Positions 20,915 through 32,689 of a stretch of 64,000 nt of DNA are shown here, piece after piece. Made by a program: the position numbers and the translations under genes. The notes beneath the pieces were generated by a model. That model made no database searches and was not told the origin of the DNA. It saw only the letters and a list, made by a program, of their open reading frames with translations. The stretch comes from Malaya genurostris (Eukaryota > Arthropoda > Insecta > Diptera > Culicidae). The stretch covers positions 130,264,405-130,328,404 of the forward strand of contig NC_080572.1 in assembly GCF_030247185.1 (NCBI RefSeq). Direction: 5' to 3'. Positions within the stretch are counted from its first letter, which is position 1, and the number at the start of each line of letters is the position of its first letter.

Positions 20915-23230
20915 TACAGCTGAACCTAAATCACTGTGCAGCTGACCAGCAATTGCTGCACCAGTCAGTGACGGAATGGGGCATTGATGTCGCGATTCTC
21001 TCGGATCCCTATCACACACCGATAGATAACGGGAACTGGGCTTCGGACGAATCCAAGACGGTGGCAATCTTGACGACTGGTCGATGCCCAGTGAAGAGGT
21101 GGTGAAAACACAAGCGAAGGGAGTAGCCATAGCTAAGGTAAACGGAGTTTACTATTGTAGCTGCTACGCTCCACCGAGATGGTCAATAGACCAGTTCACC
21201 CGGATGGTCGACATGTTGACCGCAGACCTGGTGGGTCGGAAGCCGGTGGTGATAGTCGGAGACTTCAACGCCTGGGCAACGGCTTGGGGCCGCCGCTTCA
21301 CCAATAGGAAAAGACACACGTTACTGGAGGCCCTCGCCAAGTTGGACGTCGTGTTAGCGAATGATGGACTGAAAAGTACCTTCCAGCGGAACGGAGTCGA
21401 GTCGTTTATCGACCTGACTTTCTGTAGTCTCGGCCTAGCTGGAGATTTTAGTTGAAGAGTTAATGGTGGCTACACCCATAGCGACCATCCAGCCTTTCGC
21501 TACACGATCGGCCAATTGGCGAGAAGCACCAGGAGGAGTAATACTCCCAAAACTCTAGCGTGGAAGGTGGCTAACGCGAAATGTTTTGCGCTGCCCTTGA
21601 ATTGGAGGAGCACAACGCGAACCTGAGAGGGGACGAGTTGGTCGCTATCTTGTCACGGGCGTGTTACGCGACGATGCCTAGAAAGGCTCAACCGAGGACC
21701 AACAGACCACCGGTCTACTGGTGGAACGAGCAAATTGCACGCCATCGCGCATCCTGCCTCAGGGCTAGAAGAAGGATTTAAAAAGCTCGATCAGCGGAGA
21801 TGAGGATGGAGAGGAACACGGCGTTCAAAACAGCGAAGCTAACACTAAACAAGGCCATCAGCGCAAGCCTGTTTCGATCAGCTATGCGAGGGAGCCAACT
21901 CCAACCCATGGGGCGATGCCTACAGGATGGTAATGGCCAAAACGAGAGGGGCGCTAGCACCCCCTGAACGTAGTCCGGCGAGGTTGAAGGAAATCATAAC
22001 GGTTCTCTTTCCCCACCACGACACGTCCCCCTGGCAGCCAGCTCCGCTAGCAGCGAACGAAGTTGAAAAGGTGACGAACGAGGAGTTGCTCACTGCGGCG
22101 AAATCGCTCGACACAAAGAAAGCCCCGGGGCCAGACGGTATCCCGAACGTGGCTCTAAAGGCGGCTATAATGACAAAACCGGACATGTTCAGGGAGGTCA
22201 TACAGAGACGTCTGGACGAGCGTATGTTCCCAGACATTTGGAAAAGGCAAAGGTTGGTACTGTTACCGAAGCCTGGGAAACCCCCAGGGGATCCATCGGC
22301 GTATAGACCAATCTGTCTGATCGACACTGTGGGTAAGCTCCTTGAGAAAATCATCCTCAACAGGCTATCCCCCTTCATAGAGGAGGCAGGAGGACTGTCC
22401 AGCCAACAGTACGGGTTACGCAGAGGCAGGTCGACGGCGGACGCCATAACATCCGTGGTAACCACGGCGGAGGTAGCTATACAGCGCAAACGACGAGGAA
22501 TCCGCTACTGTGCGGTAGTAACGCTAGACGTTAAGAACGCGTTCAATAGTGCTTGCTGGGCAGACATTGCTGATTCCCTACTTCGACTAGGAGTACCGGA
22601 AGGGCTGTACAAGATTCTGAAAAGCTACTTCCAGAACCGAGTATTGCTCTACGAGAACGACGAAGGCACACGTAGCACTCCAATCACGGCTGGAGTACCA
22701 CAGGGATCTATCTTGGGCCCGATCCTGTGGAATATAATGTACGATGGAGTACTGAAGTTGAGGCTCCCTCCGGGTGTCAAGATAGTCGGGTTCGCGGACG
22801 ACGTCACGCTGACAGTCTACGCCGAATCCATCGAAGAGGTCGAACTGAGTGCATCACACTCAATCTGCTTGGTGGAGGACTGGCTGCGTAGCAGGAAACT
22901 GCAACTCGCGCACCACAAAACAGAGGTGATGATGGTAAACAACCGCAAATCGAAACAGGAGGCGTTGGTACATGCCGGAGATTGCGTGATCCCCTCCAAG
23001 AGATCACTGAAGCAACTGGGTGTGATGCTTGACGACAAACTCAGTTTCAGCAAGCACGTTGAATACGCCTGCAATCGCGCATAAACAGCGATCGCGGCGC
23101 TCTTCCGTTTGATGGCCAACAGCTCGCCTGTGCGCTCCAGTAAACGAAGGTTACTGGCAGGAGTGGCAGTTTCGATCCTCAGGTACGGCAGCCCGGTGTG
23201 GGTGTCGGCACTAAATGTGGAAAAAAACGT
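20905..23230 (+). pseudogene. R1 copy b ORF2 (endonuclease and reverse transcriptase), frameshifted
   Basis: Starts at ATG 20905 with I-Q-L-N-L-N-H-C-A-A, the R1-type APE endonuclease start. A frameshift near 21090 moves to the next frame, where V-V-I-V-G-D-F-N-A-W (catalytic Asp and Asn) lies near 21250. A stop at 21453 and further shifts precede the RT, which is open from 21927 to 23084. RT motifs are A-P-G-P-D-G-I-P near 22125, Y-R-P-I-C-L-I-D near 22305, T-L-D-V-K-N-A-F-N-S near 22530, V-P-Q-G-S-I-L-G-P near 22700 and G-F-A-D-D near 22790. Coding similarity continues past the 23084 stop to about 23220. Confidence 0.88.
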
Positions 23231-23510
23231 AAAACTGCTAGGATCGTCGAGGCGCCAGTGAACCGGAAGTTACCCTCGAGCCGGCATCACTGGACCGACC
23301 TCGTCATCCAACTGGTCGATCCCTCGAGAGCAGGATGCTGATCCCCATTCTGCATAAATCTGGGGAGGGTGCTGTAAGCACCAATAGCCTTCCACCCCGA
23401 AGCGGTGGTGCCGGGGAGGTAGGGTTGGAGATCCAAGGTGTTTTAGTGGGTAGTTCCAATCAACAGTTGTGTAGTCCTGTGCGTAAATGCATTTCACCTT
23501 GTAAAAAAAA

Positions 23511-23970
23511 ATTCTCCTAATGGATCGAAGGCGAAGTAAACTTTGGCCTGACGCAGTTCCTCATAGGTTCGGCAACGCGGCATCTCTTGCTTGCCCTGGC
23601 TGCCCAAAAGAGCTTGAGACGGCAGAACACGTCCTGTTTGCCTGTCTCCGCTTTGCGACACAAAGGAATGGTCTACTGGAAGTATGTGGCAGAGAAAGTA
23701 CACCAGAGAACCTAGTCCAGAGGATGTGCCACAGCGAAGAGAACTCTAACGCAATGTCGACCGTGACCTTCCAGATCGCGGGCATCTTAAAGCGGAATTG
23801 GAGTGCAGAGCAACAGGCAGCCGCGACCGCTGGCCGCTAAAGAGGAATCAGCGAACAAGCGTCGGTTCTGGAATTTTTCCGTTGTCGGGGAACTCTCCGT
23901 CGGTGTAGTCTAAATACTTCACCGGGGATTATACGAGTAGATTGCGACATAGCTACGGTATGGATCGTCG
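23511..23970 (+). pseudogene. R1 copy a: ORF2 C-terminus and start of 3' UTR
   Basis: Resumes ORF2 of copy a in frame after the inserted copy b: W-I-E-G-E-V-N-F-G-L-T-Q-F-L. A shifted frame carries the terminal cysteine/histidine segment (C-P-G-C-P near 23600, A-E-H-V-L-F-A-C near 23625). The 3' UTR begins after about 23845 and is cut at 23970 by the Transib-like element, exactly inside the unit that repeats at 36173-37045. Confidence 0.75.
23966..23970 (+). repeat. CGTCG target duplication, left copy
   Basis: CGTCG directly precedes the terminal CACAGTG of the inserted element. The same five bases follow its other end at 36166-36170. Removing the element and one CGTCG restores a normal R1 3' UTR unit. 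Confidence 0.8.
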
Positions 23971-24062
23971 CACAGTGATGCCAAGGTGGCAGGAATCCAA
24001 AAAATAAATTTATTTTTTTCCTGCACTGTATTATTTTTTTTTAAGTAACTGTTTTAATTTTC

Positions 24063-24990
24063 GCCTTTCTCATATAGAAAGGCTATGCAATCACTGTGAA
24101 AATCGACTTTTTAACCGAGGCCCGGAGGGTCGAATGTTATATACCATTCGACTCAGCTCGACGAACTGAGCAAATGTCTTTGTGTGTGTATGTGCCCGTG
24201 TAAGTGTGTGTGTGTATGTGTATGTGTGTGTATGTAACAAAAATATGCACTCACTTTTCTCAGAGATGGCTGAACCGATTTTCACAAACAAAGATTCAAA
24301 TGAAAGGTCGCATAGTCCCATAGCCAGCTATTGAATTTTATTTGAATGTGACTTCCGGTTCCAGAGTTATATGGTAATATTTGAAAATTTGAGAAAAAGT
24401 TTACACTCAATTATCTCTGGAACAACTCAACCGATTTTTACAAACTAAGATTCAAATGAAAGGTCTTATAATATCCTAAAAAATTGTGGAAAATTTTATC
24501 AGGATCCGACTTCCGGTTTCGGAACTAAAGCGTAATAAGTGGAAAATTACCATTTTTATTAGTATTTTCACACGAACGATGGTAAAAAACAGGTACAAAT
24601 CCCATAAAACTGTCTAATAAATTCTTCTAGCTTGCAGAGCTTGTTAGTTTGTGGACATGAAAACTTAATTCGGCACTACTGGTCCCCTTTTTCCTGTTCC
24701 CAGAGCACCGAAAGTGGAGAAGAAAAACTCCTAAAATTAAATTCACTTCGATTTCTCTACGAAGCTTGAACCGATTTTCACAAATCTTGATTTGAATTGA
24801 AGTTCATACAGTCTTTAAACCTACAGTGAAATTTCATCCGGATTCGACTCCCGGTTCCGCAGTTGCAGGGCGATGAGTGTCAAAGTTTTCAAATCGCCAT
24901 ATAGAGTGACAATATGTACAACACCGAAAGAAGAAGAAAACACTAAACGAACAAGGCGTGCTTTGTTCTATTTCGTGCACGTTGTGTAGT
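24063..24990 (+). repeat. Aedes-type interspersed repeat, left part
   Basis: Begins GCCTTTCTCATATAGAAAGGC, then CATTCGACTCAGCTCGACGA, a (TG)n tract, and repeated GAGATGGCTGAACCGATTTT- and CGACTTCCGGTTCC-type blocks. I recall this repeat as abundant in Aedes genomes. It is interrupted by a microsatellite and the BEL element. A likely continuation, ending in ACCACTAGGTGGATTAAAA, lies at 31660-32215. It has no coding capacity. Confidence 0.65.
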
Positions 24991-24993
24991 GAT

Positions 24994-25039
24994 GTCAATA
25001 ATAATAATAATAATAATAATAACAATAATAATAATAATA

Positions 25040-25120
<81 letters not shown>

Positions 25121-25128
25121 ATAATAAT
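24994..25128. repeat. (AAT)n(ATT)n(AAT)n mirrored microsatellite
   Basis: AAT repeats switch to ATT at about 25040 and back to AAT at about 25097, so the tract can fold on itself. It abuts the left LTR of the BEL element, and the AAT tract continues after the right LTR from 31639. Confidence 0.95.
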
Positions 25129-25450
25129 TGTTAAGTAAAAATAATAATTATAATTGAATTGCATTTGTCATCGCTTAGGATTAAGGACAATCTTTCTAAA
25201 ATAAACTTTTCGATATACATATATAGTTATACCTTGAACTGTAATGAAATGAACACATTCATAGTCATGAACTTCCGGAGTAGGTTATAGGCTACAGAAC
25301 TGCTAAATAGCAGGACAGTATCATTTATTATCTCAACCAATACACAACGTTATTCGTTATCATCCTAGTGTAGTACATCATCCGAAATCCACACGTGGTA
25401 ATGTAAAAAGGGGTCGTCTAGCTGCTGCAAGTCTTAGACAATTTCTAACA
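25129..25450 (+). repeat. BEL element left LTR
   Basis: Starts TGTTAAGTAAAAATAAT and ends CAATTTCTAACA, giving the standard TG...CA termini. Length 322 bp, identical in length to the right LTR. Confidence 0.93.
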
Positions 25451-25451
25451 G

Positions 25452-25469
25452 TGGTGCCGAAACCCGGGA
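25452..25469 (+). other. primer-binding site of the BEL element
   Basis: TGGTGCCGAAACCCGGGA begins one base after the left LTR. The TGG start fits pairing with the CCA end of a tRNA primer. Which tRNA was not determined. Confidence 0.8.
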
Positions 25470-25857
25470 ATCGTGTCGCCGGGCCTAAATTCTGTTAACT
25501 TAAGGCTGTGCAGACCTAGTGTTATTACGACCCGTTCCTACTAGAAAGGGCACGATTTACGCCATAGGTAGAGTGCTTATTGGATTTGGAGGTTAGAAGC
25601 TTATCTCGTATCGTTTGGATTCTTCCACCGTATCCATATCATCGTGTCCCAGAGCCAGAAGGAACACTAATTTCCCTCGCTACGTTGTATCCTTGAAAAA
25701 CACAAGAGCAACTTTGGACATCTTGTAATATCGCCATTTTGAAGGCAACGCCCGGAGACTACTATATCGTAGAGCACGTGGAACATTTTCGTTGGTACAT
25801 CGGAAAAGGTACGTAATAGTCACAATTCCTTCCCTATTATATCGTAGCTTCGGTCAG

Positions 25858-27417
25858 ATGACTCCCAAAAGGAAAAGTCGTCCAACCGTTAACCGTTTGA
25901 AGATTTTGAATCGTAAAAGGGCGACCATCTTAGGTTCTGCCAATTTGATAAAATCATTCAATGATGAATTTCATGAAGCACAAACTCCGCAAGTTCGCGT
26001 GCGATTGGAATTGTTAGACGATCTTTGGAAGCAATTCTCTGAAGTTCAAGATGAAATCGAATCTTTAGACGTTCCCGAAGATCATTCTGAATTAGAATTG
26101 ACAGATGAACGTATCGCTTTTCACAATATGTATGTTGGGCTTAAATCGTCTCTCCTTGAAAAATTACCCCGCGAAAACATTCGTAATTTTCCTAGAGAAC
26201 TTTCGAACCCCTGTCCAGTTAATCAATCTGTTCGCCTTCCCGAAATCAAAATTCCGGAGTTTGATGGGAACCCGGATGATTGGATAGAATTTCGAGATGT
26301 TTTTAAGTCACTCGTGCATAGTAATACTAAACTAACACCAGTACAGAAATTACACTATCTCAAAGCATCTCTCAGGTGTGAGGCGCAAAGAATAATCTCA
26401 TCTCTTGAAATGTCATCGGACAATTATCTAATTGGATGGAGGTTACTTGAGAAAAGGTACAACAATCCAAACCTCTTGATAAAAAGACATATCGCCGCGT
26501 TATTCTCGATCCCCGCATTGAAGCGAGAGTCCGCTCTCAATTTATCGGAATTAGTAGATCAATTCGATCGTCATGTTAGTATTTTAAATCAGTTGGAGGG
26601 TATGGAACAGCATTGGAATTCAGTACTTGTTGAAGGACTGAGTCGACGTTTAGATACAAACACTCTTAGAGAATGGGAGAGTTTGTGTAATGAAGAAGAG
26701 AGGCCAACCTACGAGCAACTCGTCGCGTTCGTTCGGAAACAAGCCCGAACGCTTCAGTCGTTAAAGTTATCTCAAGTTAGCTCATCCGCGCAAGAAGTAA
26801 AACTAAACCCGAAAATAAAATCTACTTTTGTAATATCCGAGCCTTCTAATAAATGTCCCATGTGTAAGCAGGGTCATACTATTTATCGTTGCGATCAATT
26901 TAAGCGATTATCAGCAAAAGAAAGATTTAATGTGGCAAAAAGGTACAAATTATGTATAAATTGTTTAAACGGATACCATATTGCAAAAAATTGCAACTCG
27001 ATCTGTTGTAGTGTATGTGCTAATCGTCATCATACAATGTTACACTTACCATCAAATCCAGAAGTGCCCGCGAACAGTAATGGTAGCACTAACACGTTCA
27101 TGGCAACTGGTCACTCATATTCGAATAAAGTGGAGAAACCGACGCGATCTTCATTCCAAGAGTGTAATTCTTCTCCCATGGCTTCGCGATCATCGGTACC
27201 CAACGTTCCGCAAACATTCTGCACGCTTCTCCCGAGTGATAGTGAACCGTTTTTCGTGAATTCGCGCTCGACAACAAAGTCAGTTGTCAATTCGTTTAAG
27301 CCTCATCCATTACGAAATGGTTTTGAAGTATTCTTAGCGACAGCGGTGGTCAAAATTAAGGATACTACCAGTTCGTTTCATTTCGCTCGCGTCGTGTTGG
27401 ATAATTGTTCGCAGTGA
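25858..27417 (+). pseudogene. BEL gag and start of protease, ending at an in-frame TGA
   Basis: The frame is open from 25792, but the likely start is ATG 25858 (M-T-P-K-R-K-S). The gag part has the DUF1759-type segment (I-K-I-P-E-F-D-G-N-P-D-D-W near 26240-26280) and three Cys/His knuckles (C-P-M-C-K-Q-G-H at about 26854, C-I-N-C-L-N-G-Y-H at about 26956, C-S-V-C-A-N-R-H-H at about 27010). The protease begins V-V-L-D-N-C-S-Q, where family members have D-S-G-S-Q. TGA at 27415 follows Q and replaces the residue before N-F. Sequence continues in the same frame into the pol segment, so this one codon separates gag from pol. It looks like a recent nonsense change, since gag-pol is normally one frame here. 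Confidence 0.9.
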
Positions 27418-30400
27418 AATTTTATATCAGAACCGTTAGCTAGAAAACTCGGTTTCAAACGGGTTAAAATCAATATGGAAATTGTAGGCATTGGTCCCGG
27501 AAGGATTTGTGTCAAGGAAATGGTTGAATTGAAAGTGTTTTCTCGCATTAAGGCATTTTGTATTGATGTGAATTGTTTAGTGTTACCAAAAATTCCGGAG
27601 GTACTGCCAAGTAAAAATATCGATGTTAGTGAATGGAATATTCCTAGCAAGTTAGTACTGGCTGACCCAAAGTTTAATATCAGTGCAGGAGTTGACCTTT
27701 TATTAGGAGATGAGTTCTTTTTCCGTTTGATTGAAAGTGGAAGTCATAACTTATCTGATGAATATCCATCCTTCCAGCGAACCGCATTCGGTTACATTGT
27801 CTCTGGCATGTATGCGTCGTCGGGTAATAAGCCGTCAATTTGCATTATCAGCACAGGATCCAATCTTGATGGTTTGGGACGGTTTTGGGAGCTAGATCGA
27901 ATTAATGAGCATCAACAGCTTACTCGGGAAGAAGAACTTTGTGAAGATCACTTTCGTAGAACCGTTTCCCGTGATCCATTCGGACGATATATAGTGAAAA
28001 TGCCGGTAAGAGAAGATCGTTTGCCATTGCTGGGAAATAGTTTTCCAATCGCCGAACGAAGGATGCAATCGGTTGAACGTCGCTTCAGAGCAGACCCGAA
28101 CTTTCACGAGGACTATCGTCGATTTATGGAGGAATACGCCAGACTAGGACACATGGAAACCGGGTATCGTTCAGGTAATTTTTCGTTCTTTCTCCCACAT
28201 CATGCCATACAACGTCCCGATAGTTCCACAACCAAAACAAGGGTTGTGTTTGATGCATCATGCAAGGGATGCAATCAATTGTCTTTAAACGATGTTCTAT
28301 ACGCTGGACCAATGGTACAGCCCACACTTTTAGCTATCGTGCTTAATTTTCGGATGCCAAGATTCGTGTTCATTGCGGACATTGAAAAAATGTTCCGTCA
28401 AATTTGGGTACACCCAAATGATAGAATTTTATGGAGAAATGAATTCTCATCTCCATTTGAAACCTATCGTTTAACAACGGTAACCTATGGTACAAATTGT
28501 GCCCCTTTCCAAGCCACGCGCGTATTGAATCAGCTCGCTGAAGATGAGGGAGAGAAATTTCCTCTGGGTGCGAAAATTCTCAAATCGCGAACGTACGTCG
28601 ATGATACTTTAGCAGGAAACGACGATTTGGAAGTTGCAGTAGAATCTACTGTACAATTGAATAATTTGCTACGGATGGGAGGGTTTACTCTTAGAAAGTG
28701 GTGTACTAATGACTCTCGTGTACTACGGTTGGTAAACCCGGACTTAATAGAAATGCCAATGGAAATAGAAATCGACAAATCCTCAGCTGTTAAAACCCTC
28801 GGGCTTCTGTGGAAGCAAAATGAAGATCTGTTTTGTTTTAAGATCCCAATTTTCCCAAAATTAGAGACAATCACTAAAAGGATGGTTGTGTCAGAAATGG
28901 CTCAATTATTCGATCCGCTTGGATTGGTAGGAGCAGTTATTGTGCGAGCAAAGATATTTGTTCAACAGTTGTGGGCAAGACATTATGAGTGGGATGAAAA
29001 TTTGCCTGCTACTGAGGCATTGTGGTGGAATGATTATAGAGAACAAATTCCTAGTCTAGCTCAGTTACAGGTACCTCGACGTGTCCTGAATCAACAAACC
29101 TATACGATACATTGTTTTTGCGATGCTTCGAAGCGCGCATACGGTAGTTGTGTGTATGTAGTGTCTACTGATGACCATGGAAAGATGCATAGCAATCTCT
29201 TGATCGCAAAATCGCGTGTCTCTCCATTACGAGGTATGACCGTACCCAGGCTAGAACTCTGTGCAGCTCTCTTGGGGAGTCGACTTGTAGAGCAAGTGTT
29301 GAATACCACTGACTTTTCAGGTGTTGTTAATTTTTGGACTGATTCAACAATAGTCCTGCATTGGATTAGTTCGCCTCCTCACATTTGGAAGATTTTTGTA
29401 TCCAATCGTATTTCGGAAATTCAGAAAATATCACTGGGTCATCATTGGCGACATATCGCGTCCGATCAAAATCCGGCAGATAAAATATCTCGTGGAATAA
29501 GTCCTCTGGGAATAATTAACGACGAACTTTGGTGGCACGGACCTCTTATACTTTTGCAACCTCAAGAGAAGTGGCCTACTACACTGTCAGAAGAAGTCGT
29601 AGGTGACTCGGTAGTTACCGAACGTCGACCGGTAGTTACTTTAGTTGCAACTCAACTTGATAAATTCGATAGTGATATTTTTGATAGGTTTTCAGAACTC
29701 TCAAAATTATTGAAAGTTGTATCATACTGCTACCGATTTGCAAATAACTGTTTATCTCCAAAAAATCAACGAAATTTCCAACCACTACAGGCAGCAGAGA
29801 TTAATAATACTCTTAAGTCTCTCATAAGGGTGGCCCAAACTGAGTCGTTCCCGAAGGAAATAGAAAAACTGAAAGGTGAAAATAGTGATTTGGGTAATTC
29901 CGAAATGAATTTTAGATCATTAATCAAAGGTCTTAATCTTATGTTAGACGAACATGGATTAATGAGAATCAAAGGCAGGTTAGAAAACTTGAATGCTCCT
30001 CTCGACACAAAACGTCCTATATTGTTACCTGCTGGTCATCGATTAACCACATTAATCGCTCGTTCCATTCATTTACAAACCCTTCATGGAGGTCCAACAT
30101 TAATTCTTTCTACCATGAAACAACGTTTTTGGCCATTACGCGGCAGGAACTTGGCACGTAATATTGTGAGAAATTGTATACAATGCTTCAGATGCAATCC
30201 CCGTTCTCAGAATCAAATAATGGCACCCCTTCCAAAGGTACGAATTACTCCAGCGAGAGTGTTTTCCAAATCAGGGTTGGACTATTGTGGTCCATTTCTT
30301 GTTCGTGCTCTATCAGGTCGAGGTGTTTCTGTGAAGATGTACGTGGCATGTTTCGTATGCATGTCCACAAAAGCCATTCATCTTGAAATTGTACACGATC

Positions 30401-31251
30401 TTTCTGCGCAATCCTGCATCAATGCTATTAAGCGCTTTATCGGTCGACGTGGTCGAGTTACAGACTTATATTGCGACAATGCAACCGCATTTATAGGCGC
30501 CGACCGTACACTTAAGGAACTGAGATTACAATACCTTCAACAGTTCAAATCAGAGTTATGGAATAACTTTTGCCTAGAACAAGGGATTACATTTCATCAT
30601 ATACCAGCACGCTCTCCACATTTTGGTGGACTGTGGGAGGCAGGTATTAAATCCTTCAAGTATCACTTTCGACGTATACTTGGTCATAAATCACTCCGTT
30701 TGGACGAGATGAGCACTGTGGTAATCCAAATTGAAAGCATACTAAACTCAAGGCCATTAGTATCTTTGTCAGATAATGTCGATGATTTTTCAGCATTGAC
30801 CCCAGGACATTTTATTATAGGAGAACCCATGTTCTCGATTACGGAACCAGATTTAACCAGTACTAAATTCAGTAGTCTTCGTCGCTTCCAGGAGATGAAA
30901 CGTATCGTTCAAGATTTTTGGAAACGATGGGCTCGCGACTATATCAGTCAGCTTCACCAGCGACCCAAGTGGCAGAGCGAATCAATCATCCCTTTGAAAG
31001 AAGGCGCCCTGGTCCTACTAAAACAAGACAACTTGCCGCCTCTTCAGTGGAACTTAGGGCGGATCGTCGAAATCACACCCGGAAGCGATGGTCGGGTCAG
31101 GGTGACCAAAGTGAAAACGGCAAGAGGGATTTTCACTCGAGCAATAACCGAAATATGCATTCTTCCAATAGAAGTGGCGGAGGACAAGGAGGCATTCGGA
31201 AGGGAGGATCAGAACATCGACCAAAGGGATCATCAAGCAGCGAAGCAGTGA
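27418..31251 (+). pseudogene. BEL pol: protease remainder, RT, RNase H, integrase
   Basis: In frame with gag after the TGA. Protease continues with N-F-I-S-E-P-L-A-R-K-L-G. RT shows V-F-D-A-S-C-K near 28250, F-I-A-D-I-E-K-M-F near 28370 and the catalytic Y-V-D-D near 28593. RNase H shows C-F-C-D-A-S-K-R-A-Y-G near 29115. Integrase shows the zinc region (H-L-Q-T-L-H-G-G near 30070, C-I-Q-C-F-R-C near 30178), then S-G-L-D-Y-C-G-P-F, L-Y-C-D-N-A-T-A-F and G-L-W-E-A-G-I-K near 30275, 30470 and 30630, giving the D-D-E residues. Without an in-frame start the first ATG is 27475. Apart from the upstream stop, all domains look intact. Confidence 0.93.
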
Positions 31252-31301
31252 CTTCCGTTAAGAAATAAATTTTACATTTCCAAAATATATTGATCCTGAT
31301 A

Positions 31302-31316
31302 GTTCAACGGGGGCGG
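31302..31316 (+). other. polypurine-type stretch before the right LTR
   Basis: TTCAACGGGGGCGG immediately precedes the right LTR, in the position of the plus-strand primer site. It is G-rich and only partly purine. Confidence 0.55.
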
Positions 31317-31638
31317 TGTTGAGTAAAAATAATAATTATAATTGAATTGCATTTGTCATCGCTTAGGATTAAGGACAATCTTTCTAAAATGAACTTTTCG
31401 ATATACATATATAGTTATACCTTGAACTGTAATGAAATGAACACATTCATAGTCATGAACTTCCGGAGTAGGTTATAGGCTACAGAACTGGTAAATAGCA
31501 GGACAGTATCAATTATTATCTCAACCAATACACAACGTTATTCGTTATCATCCTAGTGTAGTACATCATCCGAAATCCACACGTGGTAATGTAAAAAGGG
31601 GTCGTCTAGCTGCTGCAAGTCTTAGTCAATTTCTAACA
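31317..31638 (+). repeat. BEL element right LTR
   Basis: Starts TGTTGAGTAAAAATAAT and ends CAATTTCTAACA. By eye it differs from the left LTR at five sites, including the fifth base (G for A) and the base before CAATTTC (T for A). Confidence 0.93.
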
Positions 31639-32215
31639 ATAATAATAATAATAATAATAATAAAAATAATCCTATTACATGTTTTATGCTGTTTAGCTTG
31701 ACTTACATATGCAGAAGTAACAGAAACGCAGATTCGTTTCGTTTGTTAGATTTCGTTTAATTGGTTTATAGAGCATGAGAGAGATAGTAAGTATAGGTTC
31801 AACTACGTTCAAAACTGTTCCAATTTGTAGGTCATATTTGTTGGTAGTAAACGAACCAACTTCAGCCATTCCGTTTATCTGAATCTGTTTTCGGAAGAAT
31901 TGGAAATAGTGATCAAAAACTGCAAAAAGGATCTCACTTACTTTTCTTGGAGATGGCCAAATCGATTTTTACAAACTTATAGGTTCAAAAGAAAAGTCTT
32001 ACAGTTTCATACGGAATCCCTTAATTTGTTGTGGATACTACTTTCGGTTCCGGAACTACAGGGTAAACAGGTTTTGTAGAGTTTGTGAGATTAGATCCGA
32101 ACAAATTATCCTATTTCTATTCAATAAACAGTTGTTTTTGCGAATTTCACGATTATATTTATGATGTAATGAGTAATTTGAGAAAGGCATCATTACACCA
32201 CTAGGTGGATTAAAA
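31639..32215 (+). repeat. (AAT)n, then likely right part of the interrupted Aedes-type repeat
   Basis: AAT units continue to about 31665. From about 31925 the sequence shows CTTGGAGATGGCC and TTTCGGTTCCGGAACTAC blocks, then GAGAAAGGCATCATTACACC and ACTAGGTGGATTAAAA at about 32190-32212, which I recall as the end of this repeat. Confidence 0.6.
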
Positions 32216-32680
32216 TAGGTTTTTTTTAAGGATTACAGTTTAAAGTATAAAAAGTTTTGAATAAGAAATAATCTCTCCATATCCTCTCAAAGATAGGGTA
32301 TTGTAAACTTTCCTTCCAACCTTCTATACAAAATATATTGCTCAATGACGATGTTTTGAGATTAGAGTTCTATATAGGTAGGAAAGGGCCATTGTTCTAT
32401 AGTATTTGATTTTTATGCATTTTTTCTGTAATTTTCAGAAACCACTATGCGATCTTGCACATTTTTGCACCTTGAAGCTTATTTTCAATAGTTTGCGGGG
32501 TCGACAGTAAAAATCCCAGAAACAAGGGTCAGACTTTTGTAACTAGAGTCGGTGTCAGTAAAATATGAATAAACGACTTTATGACAAATGAAATCAGAGT
32601 ATTTACAACATGTATAACAGAAAAAAGCTATATAAATGTCGTTATATAAATCTTTTTATAATATATCAGGCGTTTAAATA
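32216..32680. other. AT-rich stretch, no gene seen
   Basis: No coding region, RNA gene or clear repeat was recognised. Confidence 0.4.
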
Positions 32681-32689
32681 AATTATTGA

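Larger units (their letters stand above)
20454..23510 (+). mobile_element. R1-clade LINE (copy b), inserted into copy a
   Basis: 5' truncated within ORF1 at about 20454. It ends with a 3' UTR unit (GCGCCAGTGAACCGGAA near 23255) and the tail GCATTTCACCTTGTAAAAAA at about 23510. The heptamer ATTCTCC flanks it at 20447-20453 and 23511-23517. If it is set aside, the ORF2 frame of copy a is continuous across the site, apart from one stop, confirming the exact insertion point. The copy has frameshifts in the endonuclease and a stop after the RT, so it is inactive. Confidence 0.8.
25129..31638 (+). mobile_element. BEL/Pao LTR retrotransposon, full length
   Basis: Two LTRs of 322 bp each bound a single gag-pol region. 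The 5-base ATAAT flanks both ends, though this is uninformative because the target is an AAT microsatellite. Order is LTR, primer-binding site, gag, protease, RT, RNase H, integrase, polypurine stretch, LTR. No envelope gene is present. By eye the LTRs differ at five positions (about 1.6 per cent), indicating a fairly recent insertion. One in-frame stop at 27415 breaks gag-pol. It is the youngest layer of the nest at 18.8-37.1 kb. Confidence 0.95.

Noticed and set aside
21920..22489. 189-codon minus-strand frame
   Set aside because: Shadow of the R1 reverse transcriptase on the opposite strand.
24943..25164. Poly-isoleucine open frame
   Set aside because: Artefact of the (AAT)n/(ATT)n tract.
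30918..31268. Open frame overlapping the end of BEL pol
   Set aside because: It is in another frame of well-supported integrase coding sequence and has no recognisable domain.
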